Assembly: GCA_949361645.1 (NCBI GenBank)
Contig: OX442417.1
Location: forward strand, 14,001,954-14,065,953
Length of the DNA: 64,000 bases
Direction: 5' to 3'
Source: Spongilla lacustris
Taxonomy: Eukaryota; Porifera; Demospongiae; Spongillida; Spongillidae
Both the position numbers and the translations under genes were made by a program. This document shows positions 10,873 to 21,301 of this stretch, one piece after another. Every line of letters starts with the position of its first letter. Position 1 is the first letter of the stretch. A model generated the notes under the pieces. That model worked only from the letters and a program-made list of their open reading frames with translations, was not told the DNA's origin and searched no databases.

Positions 10873-11627
10873 ACTCAATTCAATCCTGAATTAACATATC
10901 CATGTTCTTTCAGTTTCTGCAGATGCACCAGCAGTCCACCTACATGGTGAAGTGAATGGTTCTGCTTTAAGTCTGCCCAATAACTTCGTGCAATGTCCAA
11001 GTCAATATCGTTAGGATGGGCAACATCTTTACGGATAGAGCACAGTGCTTTAATTGCAGATATGTCCATTGGCACGTCGTAACGTGTGGTCCAGCAGGAT
11101 TTCCATTTGAGAATTGCACAGATAGTTCTCCATCTTTCCTCGACCTTTGCACCTGGGCTATAGTCTGGGTGATTTATTTCCAACTCAAGATCTTCAAGCG
11201 TATATTCCTTTACTTCTGTCGTCTTCTTTTGCAGAACAAAAGCACATATGTTTTGCTGGAAAACAAACGCTGCTTGTGCCAAGTACAAACGTTTTTGGTC
11301 GATATTTGCCAGTTCCAGTTCCCCTTTTAGTGCATCGATTTGTTGTTAGTGCTCCTGTGCTGTAATATTTGCTTCTCTTTTTAGAGCATCGATTTGTTGT
11401 TGGTGCTCCTGTGCTGTAATATTTGCCTCTCTTTTTAGAGCATCGATGTTTTGTTGGTGCTCCTGTACTGTATAATACAGTCCTATAATGTGCTCAAGTA
11501 ACAGCTTGGCTCTTTCCTCCAACTCCTTGCATCTCTGATGAAGTTCTTTAGATGGGCTGGAAGAAGCTGATATCTTCATTAGCTCCTCAATGAGTTCTTT
11601 GCAGTTTCTAATGGCACACTGTTCCAT
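10873..11627 (-). pseudogene. Coiled-coil gene with HEPN-like RxxxxH motif, one nonsense codon
   Basis: One open frame runs from the ATG at 11627 to a stop at 10873-10875 (251 codons), broken only by TAA at 11346-11348. Tandem repeats of HQQQIDALKREANITAQE span residues about 55-100; at the third repeat the glutamine codon CAA has become TAA. The C-terminal part is compact and polar, with IKALCSIRKDVAHP: R followed by four residues and H matches the core motif of HEPN domains, many of which are RNases or nucleotide-binding helical bundles. That assignment rests on the motif alone. The CAA-to-TAA change may be a pseudogene lesion, a polymorphism or an error. No neighbour suggests a pathway. 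Confidence 0.5.
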
Positions 11628-11639
11628 ACTCTATTTTGT

Positions 11640-12126
11640 GACATACAATATCATATAATTAAGCAAACACTAAAAAAACTTGCCATAATGTCTGTATATA
11701 TTATCAATATATACAAGTAGCTGATCTTTTTCCCCTCATTGAATGTTATAGCCGCTTGCATTTTAACCCCATAGTCGCAATTTTGCTGAAGGTCTTTGCT
11801 CTAACCATCCTGTTAGACTAAAGCGCTTACTCTCCACAGGGGTTGTAAAGGCATGCTAGATACATAGTTCAATCCAAAAGGAGGCATTTTGGGCCCTGAA
11901 GTGTTAAATGTCTCAACTACGCATTTATTGGTGCAAAGGAAGAGGTCTGCATTCTCAACTTTATCTTCCTCTCTCCTCCCCTCTTTTTTCGCACACCCCA
12001 TACTTAAATAACCAATGACTTAGGAGGCCACGCCATACCCCGTTAAACAATCTCCTTTGTTGACGTAGAGGGGCAGTTACGCACAAAAAATGCAACAATA
12101 TACTAAGCACGAAACGTGTGCACAAC
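11640..12126. other. Gene-free stretch
   Basis: AT-rich upstream region of the coiled-coil gene. A short minus frame at 11813-12001 has no recognisable feature. Confidence 0.5.
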
Positions 12127-12218
12127 CAGGGGCGTACGCAGGATCTTATAAAAGGGGGTTACGGCAGCGCGGTTATATAATATAAAACGACACAGGAGGG
12201 CCAAATACGAGCGGAGGT

Positions 12219-12251
<33 letters not shown>

Positions 12252-12286
12252 CCCCCTTGCGTTTGGCCAAACACGAGCGGGAGACC

Positions 12287-12458
12287 TGTTATGTGCGCAT
12301 AGTTGAAGACATTAAGATTATTCAGGGCATTTCCGGACGCTCACGTGTCCGAACTCTCTCGTGTGCATTGCTATATTTCGTTGTCGTGTCGTTCATTTGT
12401 CTTGTGCCTTGTTTGTTATAATCCGTTAACATCCACGTTGCTCCGCAAGAATACAACA
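12287..12458 (+). repeat. 5' LTR
   Basis: 172 bp starting tgttatgtgcgcat and ending aagaatacaaca, with TG...CA ends. Compared with the 3' LTR it has C for A and T for C at one site each. Confidence 0.95.
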
Positions 12459-12464
12459 GAAAAT

Positions 12465-12480
12465 TGGCGTAGTCGGCAGG
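12465..12480 (+). promoter_or_regulatory. Putative primer binding site
   Basis: TGGCGTAGTCGGCAGG begins six bases after the 5' LTR. The leading TGG is complementary to a tRNA CCA end. The tRNA was not identified. Confidence 0.55.
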
Positions 12481-12487
12481 ATCTATC

Positions 12488-13012
12488 ATGTCTGAGACGG
12501 GGCAAGTAATCGAGCTACTTCGCCAGCAGTTGGACTCTCAGCGAAAACAGATGGAGTCTGAACGAATGCAGATGGAGAAGTTGTTCGAAACACTAGCGGG
12601 AAAACTTTCGGAGCCTACTTCCAAACCGCTTGCGGTGGCAATCCCAAGTTTCGTTCCTTTCGACCCTTCTTCAGAGTTATGGTCTGATTACTGGGCGCGC
12701 TTCTTGACTTTCCTCGGTGCGAATTCAGTTCCAGACGACAAGGCTGCTCAGATATTCCTAACAAATCAGTCCAAAGTCACGTACAAGCTTTTGGGCAACC
12801 TTGCTTTGCAACAGTCCCCGCCCAAAGACGTGAACACGCTCACTCTCGACGAAATCGCGGCTTTCATGAAGACCCAGTTCGACCCTACTAGGTATGTGGT
12901 CCGCGAACGGTTTAGGTTCTGGTCGGAGATGCAGCGCAAGCCCGGGGAATCGATTCAAGAACTGGCTGCCAGGATACGTCATGATGCTGTCAGATGCGAT
13001 TTCCCCTCAATA
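12488..13012 (+). CDS. gag: gag, 5' part (interrupted by transposon)
   Basis: The ATG at 12488 lies shortly after the primer site. The N-terminus is a glutamine-rich helix, followed by a capsid-like region of the Ty3/gypsy retrotransposon gag type (for example SELWSDYWARF and ESIQELAARIRHDA). The native frame is cut at 13012 by the RAG1-like transposon, and the frame running past it to 13057 is only insert sequence. The gag frame resumes from 17320 in register: the insert plus one AATA copy adds no net frameshift at the site. Confidence 0.85.
13009..13012. repeat. Target site duplication AATA (left)
   Basis: AATA directly precedes the transposon end at 13013 and recurs at 17316-17319. Codon phase of gag matches across the two copies. 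Confidence 0.85.
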
Positions 13013-13052
13013 CACAGGTGTTTGCGGCCATATATTTTGTGGACAGTAGGTT
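13013..13052 (+). repeat. Transposon end, 23-spacer signal (3' of transposase)
   Basis: Reading inward: heptamer-like CACAGGT (13013-13019), 23 bases (13020-13042), nonamer-like ACAGTAGGT (13043-13051). The first five bases equal the RAG heptamer consensus CACAGTG; the nonamer-like block shares only ACA at its start with ACAAAAACC. Confidence 0.7.
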
Positions 13053-13485
13053 TATAACCCGAAATATTGAAATGATTACGTATTCCCTTAGCAACGTCCT
13101 AGACAACCAGAGTCGAGAAACGTGAGCCCCCTGTACAAAAACAGGAATTATACCAGCGCCATTTAAAACTTCGAAACAAAAGAAGCATCACCTTTCTACA
13201 TACACTGCGTTTCTCGTGTCACAGTTTTGACGCTACGTCAAGTTATGGCTCCTGAAAGCGGGTAACCCTCGACGTACCTGTCCACTTTGAAGTAAGTTTT
13301 CCACGCTCCCAACCGGTAGAAAGTTTTTATTCAAGTAAATCTTAGAGATAACAGAAGGTACTAACTGGCTCGATTATCTGCTTGTAGCCGCCTTTTTTTG
13401 GGCTAGAGATACGTATTGCTGAAATATAGTGAATTTAACGGTATCAAAATTTTACTCTTTTGGGGGGAGGGATCGCTGCCACGAT

Positions 13486-16400
13486 TTATGGAGCTATTGA
13501 AAGCATGTGCTCCTTCATAATCAAGGACAGTCTTTTGACTGGGTCATATACCGAATGGTACGTACGTTGCAAGGAGTTAAATCTGGCATGGATGGATTCT
13601 GCTCCTTGCTCTCCCAGAAGACCAAATCCAACGTATGTTCTTTTTGCCCATGGCACTGTGTGTTCTTCCAGCATGTGCATTTTTAATGATATAGAGCAGT
13701 CGGGGAAGGAACTCCTAATGTGCTCCATGAGCTGGGCTGTTGTAGTTTCTATTGAATTATGTACAGTTATTTCATACATGTACTTGTACATGCATGCATG
13801 TTAAAAGCGTACCTAGCTCCTTGCATTGTGCCTCTTCAATGAAATTGTTATCATATATTCTGTGACACTGGCCTAGCAGGGTGAAGATGTTTGTAAACTT
13901 CGTGCATGCCTCTGTTGCTGGTGTTATAAGTGCAGGGCACTTAGTTGTTGCAACTTCTACCATGGAGGTGCACAAACGCTTGATGTTTGCTGGCTAAATA
14001 GGGTATGAGTTATAACAACTGAACTAAATTTAGATGATTCTAACCTGTAGTGTCTTGTGGATGTGGTTACCAACAAACACACCACCAAAGTATTGCTGTC
14101 GCTTCACCTTGAAGGATTGGAGGGCTTCATCCAATCCCTTCACAAATGGACCATCATGAAGGGCAAACTCCTTGTTTGTAACTTTGGTGGTCTTAGCTAT
14201 TTCCATTTCCTGTGTTAGGGTGTTATAATCATTTAAATCAGTGTTTTGTTTAGTCCTTACCATTTTCTCCACAGACTGCCTCCTGTCCAGGGCATGCCTG
14301 ATAAGGATCTCCGTAACAGGGCTGTCCTCCCCATATGCCACCACTACGTACGTGACAGCTTCCTCCAAAGCTGCCAAGGACTCTCGGGCTTCAGCCAGCT
14401 TAGCCTTGGCCACCTGCAGCTTATGCAGCTCTTCAGCGTACTTTGTGAATGAGGATGAGCTGCTGCTTTCTTCCTGGTATGTGTACGCCAGCTGCAAGTC
14501 AAACTGGTGGCAAGTGTCCTCCAGCAGCCCGAACATCTTCATGAAGACACCCTGTGTCATATGCAGCCCTGGTATGCACACCTGTAATGTTACGAAGTGC
14601 ACACATTATATTGTGATGCATGCGATAATTGCACACAAATGCCGGTGCATGCATACCTGTGTTATAGGTATGTCAAAGATGGGCTCAGTTAAGCAATTCA
14701 GGAAATGCATCACATGTTTCTTATTTCCACCAGTAGCTACAAATTCCTTGTGGCTTTCAAGGATGCCCTGTAATGTTCTAGGAGGATAGCATCTTCTTTT
14801 TATAGGAGGTAGTTGCATTTCCTCCAGAACAATTTCACAAGATAAGCACGGGTGCTTTCCTGTAACAAAAAAAAAAGCGAATTTTTTTTGGGTGCAATGA
14901 AGTACATTGTACATACCAGTGGCTCCAGATAAGCCATACATCCTGCTTTGGAACTCGCAGTCCCCGCACAGAAACACCCTTATAGTATACCTCCTGTGTG
15001 TTCAGTATTCACTATGCATGTGACTATACACTGTAACTTACTGCCACTTCATTCCCTGTAGCTTTTTGACCTGGTCCCTGTAGCGATCAAGTGCACTGTG
15101 CAGATTTGTGACACTGTCATCGGCAGCAAAGCAACAGAATACACATGTATTGTGTACAGAATTCGGTGCAGGGACATTGACAATTTGGAAGCTCATCTTG
15201 AAGGTGCCTCCTCCCTTGTCACCACCAAGCTTCACCCACACCTCACTTTCTGGGATGAAGCCATTGTGCCACGTAAGCCTTCCGGCTCTGTGCACACATA
15301 CAAATCTTCATCGTCATTGCCATCATCAGTTTCTCTTTACCTATGGTTCTCTTCCAACATCTTCAGAATCTGTTGATTGAGGTCTGGCATGTAGACAAGT
15401 GGAGCAGCACGCAGCTCCTCTCCACCAGAGGCTAGTTTAAATGAAAAAAGAGCCATCTCTCCATGGAGATTGTCACCAATCATCCCACGAGCAACTGTCC
15501 TCATATTTTCTTCACAGGCAATTGACACCCCTGATGCCTTCAAACACCTATGGAGTGTAAGTGATTACTGTGTATGTCATATCTTAAATTACATCATTTA
15601 GTTACCTTCGGAGCACTCGTAGTTTTGCCCATGGTAGTCCAAGGCCAGCTTTAATAGCCAGTGCTTCACCTGCTCCAACTGTGCTCAATAATCCAGCCTC
15701 TTGCAGCAGTGTTTGCCTTTCTGCTGGGGCAAGGTAGTGTAGCTCCCTGCTAAGAAGTGCAGAAGACTCTCCCTGGCTGACTACATCTCGCACCATTTGC
15801 ATTTCCTCACAGCGGCGCTTCATGGTTCTTGCACTTGCTGTCTCAGTAGGGGTACGAGGATGTGTGATACGCATAAATGTGAGTGGCTAAGGAGAAAATA
15901 TGATGTATAAGAAACAATATATGCATGTACATGTATGTTGTACTCAACAGTTCCTCCAGTAGGAATTGTGATCGTTTGAGAGCTGGTGGATGCCAGTGTT
16001 CTGAGCACATGACACGCTGTCTGCACATCAGCGTCTGAAGGTCCAGGTTCTTCTGCACACTTGTGAGTGCTGTACTCACCAGCCCGTATCTCCTTCCCAC
16101 AGGTTTGCTGGCAATGTACCACTATATCCATCAGCAAGGTCTGAATGAGTGGTGGTGCGGGCTTCAGCTGTGAAGGAGCCAAAGGAGTGTCCATGATGCA
16201 GCATGGACACTTGACCTCACTGCAGTTGGAGGCCATGAACCAGTGTACGATGCAGTTTGTGCAGACTAGTGCCCTACATGGCAGCTCCAGTGGTTGGTGC
16301 ACAATTGTCAGGCACAAGGGACACCGAAGTTGGTCCAGTATGTCTGGATTGTTGGTACTGGCAAGTATGTGGTCTTGTACTGAGAAATCTGTCTGCATAG

Positions 16401-16865
16401 GAGGAGCTATTCCACGTATGGCTGCAATAATCTGAGCTGGACTATTGTGGGCTGGTCGGCCTGTTGTGGGTGACATCTTGTGCAGTGGTTTTGGATGACA
16501 TATCTGAATATGATAAGAAATTGGATTCATATACATGTACATGCAGTCAAGTAGATGTATACAAAATTATGAATGTATTTTTATATTACCATGCAGTCAA
16601 CTTCTGTGTGGGCCTTCCACTCAAAAGAAATACTGTTGGGCCCATGTTTGTGGTGTTTATCCATCGTTCGTTTGCACCGATAGCAAAAGGATGGTGGGTG
16701 GGTGCCAATTGTGTCCAGGGAGGTGTTAATACGGAATTTGTAGTGCAAATCATCTGCAAACTGTCTGCAGTTATAGGTTTTCCTTGTCTTTTTGTCTCTA
16801 GCCTCCACTAAGAAGCGGCCACATACTCTGCATAGCTGTTCCACTTTCTTTGCGTGTATCTCCAT
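13486..16865 (-). CDS. RAG1-like transposase, 11 exons, 919 residues
   Basis: Exons (minus strand): 16865-16590, 16503-15949, 15886-15606, 15547-15341, 15287-15042, 14978-14917, 14859-14657, 14581-14261, 14209-14045, 13993-13813, 13748-13486. Every junction is GT-AG, phases agree throughout, and no stop interrupts. Residues 12-91 match the RAG1 N-terminal zinc region (LCRVCG, HPPSFCYRC, EWKAHTEVDC). Residues 153-194 are a RING with RAG1 spacing (C-x2-C-x11-C ... C-x2-C), except that the histidine position is Ala170. C223, C227, H239 and C241 match the RAG1 finger after the RING. Candidate catalytic acids are D463 (GGDKGGG), D528 (LCGDCEF) and E883 (GEQGAES), the last resembling GNES of RAG1. 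A coiled coil lies around 650-690. Expected role: nuclear cut-and-paste transposase; the RING may act as an E3 ligase. Confidence 0.85.
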
Positions 16866-17286
16866 TCTAAAATACTGAATTTATTCATAAAATCTCCTGC
16901 CTTATTTTGGGGTTAAAAAAAAAAGGCGGCTATTTATGAGCGATATGTATATGCTCTCCTATGTGTGCTGATCATTATATTCCTCGCTTACAGATTTCTA
17001 CCGGTTGGTTCGTCCACTCAGACCGCTCAAGTACACCCCATCTTTTCCCGCCAAAGTTACATTGTTGTGGAAACGGGCTGCGCAGAACCATTCATAATAA
17101 ATGTAGTCCTTGTGCAATTATGGCTTATGTATAGCTGTGGTAGAGTGTTTTCATGAGCATTTTCTCTCCTTGGAATGTCATAAGACGAGTATGATATAGG
17201 CTCGCAAAAACTAACATCGTATAATGAGATGCGGCTAGATATTTTTTTGGTGGCTTATACTAAATTACGGTATCGCTTAATTATCC

Positions 17287-17315
17287 AACCTACTGTCCGG
17301 CCGCAAACATCTGTG
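17287..17315 (-). repeat. Transposon end, 12-spacer signal (5' of transposase)
   Basis: Reading inward on the minus strand: CACAGAT (17315-17309), 12 bases (17308-17297), ACAGTAGGT (17296-17288). The block TGTTTGCGGCC next to the heptamer and the block GGACAGTAGGTT are both shared with the other end; that end simply has 11 extra bases between them. Confidence 0.7.
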
Positions 17316-19440
17316 AATAAAGGACCCTCAAGACGAGGCGATGCGCACACGCTTTATGTGTTCGGTGAACAATGAAGCCGTACTGAAGGCCCTATTCAAG
17401 GTGAAGGATGACGAGCTTACATTCGCGAAAGCACTTCAAGTAGCACAGGAGACTGAGGAGGCCGCTAAGGTAGCTAAGGAAACAGTGTATGGGGCTAAAC
17501 AGATACAGCGAAGCCCTAGTCCTTACTCTTCCTCGATCAACCAAGTGCAGTCATCACAGCAGCAATTTTCTCCTAGGCGTCCTCATGCCAGACCAGCAGC
17601 TGGTGGCAAGCCCAAGAGAGATTTCCCCAGAGGAACCTGTCCACGGTGCAGCAAAACGGATCATGGATCTAAGGACTGCCCGTTCAAAGAGACTGTGTGC
17701 AACTACTGTCAGAAGATGGGGCATATTCAAGCAGCCTGTCTGAAGAAGAGGAAGGAGCAGCAGCTGGTCAGAACTATTTCAAAACACTCCATTCAGACTG
17801 TTAAGGTCATTGATGCAATCCCACAAGTGCGGCAACCCCTACAGATCAAAGGCCAGGATTACACCTTCGAGGTGGACACCGGTGCAGGGGACAACTTCTG
17901 TTCAGTGGAGGTGTGGACCAAGATAGGAAAGCCTACTTTGGCACCAGCTTCTTGTCGTTACGAAGTGGCCAATGGACAACCTTTGGCTACATTGGGAACA
18001 TTTCAAACTGTAGTCTCATTGCAAGGAGAGAAACCCAGAAGCAGCAAAATCCAGTTCACTGTCAGCAAGACACCAAGGCTTAACTGCTTGGGACGAGATG
18101 CAATCGTCAAGCTAGGTGTGGATATTCCAGCTCTACTGGGCATACCTCCAACAGTCAAGCAAGTCAAGAGTGAAGCTGTCCTCTCCATTTCTTCACAACC
18201 AGACCTAGTCCTTCAACAGGCCTGTGAGCAGCTTTGCGCGGAATTCCCTGACCTCTTCAAGCCAGAGCTTGGTTGTCTGAAAGACTTCCAGCTGGAGGTC
18301 AAATTCAAGCCGGATGCAAAGCCGGTGTTCTGCAAGCCAAGAGTGGTTCCATTTGCTCTCCTGGACGATTTGAACCAAGCATATGATGCGGGCATTGCTC
18401 GAGGGGTATGGAAGCCGGCTCAATTCAATTCATACGGGACTCCAGTTGTTCCCATTCGGAAATCGTGTACTCCCAGTCAGGCCAAGGCCAAAATTCGTGT
18501 GTGTGGAGACTACTCAGTGTCAGTCAACCCACAGCTGGAACCACATCGCTACCCAATGCACCTACCGGAGGATCTCATGCGCAAGCTGAGTGGGGGCCAT
18601 GGGTACACCAAGATAGACCTTGCTGATGCCTACAATCAAGTCATGCTGGGACCAGAAAGCCAGAAGCGTCTAGCGTTGAGTACACACAGGGGAGTGCTTC
18701 TTCAACTTCGTCTCCCGTTTGGGATCAGTTCTGCACCAGGTTATTTTCAAGAGATAATGGACCAGCTAATAGGCGATCTAGGAGGTGTGGCTAGCTACAT
18801 GGACGACATCTTGGTCAGTGGATCCAATGCAGCGGAACACCTGCAGAACCTACGTGCTCTTCTTCAACGTCTCCAAGACAAAGGACTCCGTTGCCGTAAA
18901 GAGAATTGCCTATTTGCTCAACCCTCAGTCGAGTATTTAGGTTACACACTGTCCAGCAAAGGAGTTGCCAAGGGACGCAAGGCAGATGCAGTGAGGATGA
19001 TGCCACCCCCAGACAATGTCTCCAGCTTACGTTCTTTCCTAGGGTCAATCCAATTCTACAGCAAATTCCTACCAAATCTGGCTACTGTCACTGATCCTCT
19101 GTATCGACTCACCAAGAAGAATGTCCAGTGGGAGTGGGGAGCAGAACAGCAAGCAACCTTTCTAAGTCTCAAGGACTTACTCTGTACGGATACTGTTCTG
19201 GCCTATTTCAACCCTTCACTACCAATCGGGATTTCTTGTGATGCTTCTGAGTGTGGCCTAGGAGCTGTGCTGTTCCACCGCTATCCTGATGGCAGTGAGC
19301 GTCCTATCAGTAATGTTTCCAAAACTCTAACGGACACCCAGAGGAGGTACAGCCAAATTCAGAAAGAGGCTCTGGCCATAGTATTTGCTCTCAAAAAAAA
19401 TTTCACCAGTTCCTGTATGGCAGAAATTTCATTCTGGTGA
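17316..19440 (+). CDS. pol: gag 3' part and pol 5' part (zinc knuckles, protease, RT, RNase H start)
   Basis: The frame resumes after the transposon. Two CCHC zinc knuckles (CPRCSKTDHGSKDC and CNYCQKMGHIQAAC, 17640-17735) bind RNA. The protease has DTGA at about 17875. Reverse transcriptase carries YMDD at 18796-18807. RNase H begins around 19230 with ISCDASECGLGAV. The frame ends early at 19440 because an A8 run (19393-19400) puts it out of register by two bases. The original product would be a gag-pol polyprotein cleaved by its own protease. Confidence 0.9.
19393..19400 (+). other. Frameshift at A8 run in pol
   Basis: Eight consecutive A; the RNase H frame continues on the other side only if the run is two bases shorter. 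This could be a real lesion, a homopolymer error, or less likely a recoding site. Confidence 0.7.
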
Positions 19441-21086
19441 CAGATCACAAACCACTTCTGTCCCTGTTCGGACCCAACAAGGCTACTCCAGTTCTTGCAG
19501 CCAACAGGCTGGCACGTTGGGCACTACTTCTCAACCAATACAGCTATTCCATTGAGTATAGGAAGACTACTGATCATGGAAATGCCGATGCCCTCAGCCG
19601 TCTCCCTTTTGGTCCTGACCCAAGCTTTGATGGAGTGGAAGGTGATGCAGACGTGGACACAGTGTGTGCCATTCGGACCATCAGCCTTCAGCTTAACCCC
19701 ACGGATCCAGGTGTCTTAGCCAAGGAGTCTGCAAAAGACCCAGTACTGGCAAAGGTGATGCTGTTCACACGTGAAGGTTGGTCACCTAAGGCAGAACCTG
19801 AAGATCAAGGAAAGGACTACTCAGTGGAAGATTTCCGCAAAATCTCTGCTTCACTCACAACTGTTCATGGTTGTCTGCTATATGGCTCCAGAGTCATCAT
19901 TCCTCCTAGCCTTCAACCTCAAGTGCTCGAACTCCTGCATTTGGGTCACTTCGGGATGCAGAGAATGAAACAGCTGGCCCGTACTGCTGTCTACTGGCCA
20001 AGGATCGACACGGACATAATGAACCAGTGCCATCGATGTTCAACATGTGCGGAACATCAACACATGCCAGCTAAAGCTCCCAATCACCCCTGGATGGTAC
20101 CAGAAAAACCTTGGAGCAGGCTCCATCTGGATCATGCCATGAACTTCATGGGGACAAACTGGCTAGTTTTGATCGATGCTTATTCTAAGTATCCGTGCAT
20201 CCACCCAGTGAGTTCTACTTCGATCAAGGCGACTACTGAGTTGCTCGAGCAGGACTTCGCTCATTTCGGCTATCCTCACACAGTTGTGACAGATAATGCC
20301 ACTTCCTTCGTATCGGAAGAGTTCCAGGCTTGGTGCAAAGAACGGGGTATCACTCACCTGACTGGTGCTCCATATCATCCGGCAACAAATGGTGCTGCCG
20401 AACGCCTCGTTCAAACCTTCAAGCAATCGCTCACCAAGTCATCTCTCCCTCCACGAGCGGCAGTTCTAGAGTTTCTAATGCAGTATCGCAGGACGCCTCT
20501 TGCATCAGGTTACTCTCCCAGCGAGATTCTGAATGGTCGGCAGATCCGGTGCAAAATTGACGTCCTCCTTCCTTCTCCTGCTCACATTGCCCAGGCAAAA
20601 CAGGCAACAGCAACTTCTAAGTCTCCACCCACTACTTCCCACAGCCAAGTGTCCAGAGTGGCTCACACTTTCAAGGTTGGCGACCCTTGTTATGCCCTGT
20701 ACTGCGGACCTCGGCGAAACTAGGATCCACGTTGGGTACCTGCAGTGGTGACCAAGGTGTTTGGCCCACGAAGTGTTAATGTTCGTGTTTTCCCTCATGG
20801 GGCTACCTGGAGACGTCATATAGAGCAGCTGCAGTACCGCTATGGTTCCAAAGAGGATTCAGACCCTGGAGAGCTTCCGGCCCCTGTGACTTCCTCACAG
20901 GTTTCAGTAGGACCACTACCTTCAAATGAACTCCCACTGGCAGAGTTTGAAACTACTGAACACTTGGACCAAGGAGATCAAGTGCCTCAGCCTGTCAAGC
21001 AAAAGACTTCACGTAACCCCCGACTTCCCACTGGGAATGAGTATGGTCCTCACAACCCTCGACGCAGCACCAGGAACCGGAAGTAG
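19437..21086 (+). CDS. pol: pol 3' part (RNase H end, integrase), one internal stop
   Basis: It continues RNase H (TDHKPLL), then the integrase: an HHCC zinc finger (HLGHFGMQ ... CHRCSTC, 19937-20050) and a DD35E core with D in DAYSKY (about 20177), D in TDNATSF (about 20290) and E in NGAAERL (about 20402). The tail from 20640 is basic and ends at TAG-free sequence until 21086. A TAG at 20721-20723 splits the frame; the same register reopens directly after. No chromodomain is visible. Together with the frameshift this makes the copy non-functional. Confidence 0.88.
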
Positions 21087-21112
21087 TCTATCGCCTTTTC
21101 ACCTACATACTT

Positions 21113-21129
21113 CAAGGCTGACAGGGAGG
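21113..21129 (+). promoter_or_regulatory. Polypurine tract
   Basis: The purine-rich aaggctgacagggagg abuts the 3' LTR at 21130, the usual place for the plus-strand primer. Confidence 0.6.
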
Positions 21130-21301
21130 TGTTATGTGCGCATAGTTGAAGACATTAAGATTATTCAGGGCATTTCCGGACGCTCACGTGTCCGAACTCT
21201 CTAGTGTGCATTGCTATATTTCGTTGTCGTGTCGTTCATTTGTCTTGTGCCTTGTTCGTTATAATCCGTTAACATCCACGTTGCTCCGCAAGAATACAAC
21301 A
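21130..21301 (+). repeat. 3' LTR
   Basis: 172 bp, same termini as the 5' LTR, followed by AGACC. Confidence 0.95.

Larger units (their letters stand above)
13013..17315 (-). mobile_element. RAG1-like DNA transposon (N-RAG type), apparently intact
   Basis: 4,303 bp bounded by CACAGGTGTTTGCGGCC at the left and the inverse of CACAGATGTTTGCGGCC at the right, with an AATA duplication on both sides. It encodes a single 11-exon protein on the minus strand. No second gene such as a RAG2-like Kelch protein is visible: only about 450 bp lies upstream and 470 bp downstream of the coding exons. Organisation fits the N-RAG-TP class described from the mollusc Aplysia, in which a RAG1 N-terminal region is joined to a transposase; the 4-bp duplication also fits the Chapaev superfamily. 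It inserted in gag of a recent retrotransposon, so it moved recently. Confidence 0.9.
12287..21301 (+). mobile_element. Ty3/gypsy LTR retrotransposon interrupted by a DNA transposon
   Basis: Two 172-bp LTRs (12287-12458, 21130-21301) begin TG and end CA, and AGACC lies on both outer sides (12282-12286, 21302-21306). Gene order is gag, zinc knuckles, protease, RT, RNase H, integrase, as in Ty3/gypsy (Metaviridae). The LTRs differ at two positions that I could see, implying a recent insertion. The copy is defective: it has a 4.3-kb insertion in gag, a frameshift in RNase H at 19393-19400 and a stop at 20721-20723. No envelope gene is evident. Confidence 0.95.

Noticed and set aside
11016..11365. 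Plus-strand frames opposite the coiled-coil gene
   Set aside because: Antisense shadows; the minus strand has the repeat-structured protein.
12488..13057. Gag ending naturally at 13057
   Set aside because: The last 15 codons are transposon terminal sequence; the AATA duplication and in-register resumption at 17320 show interruption.
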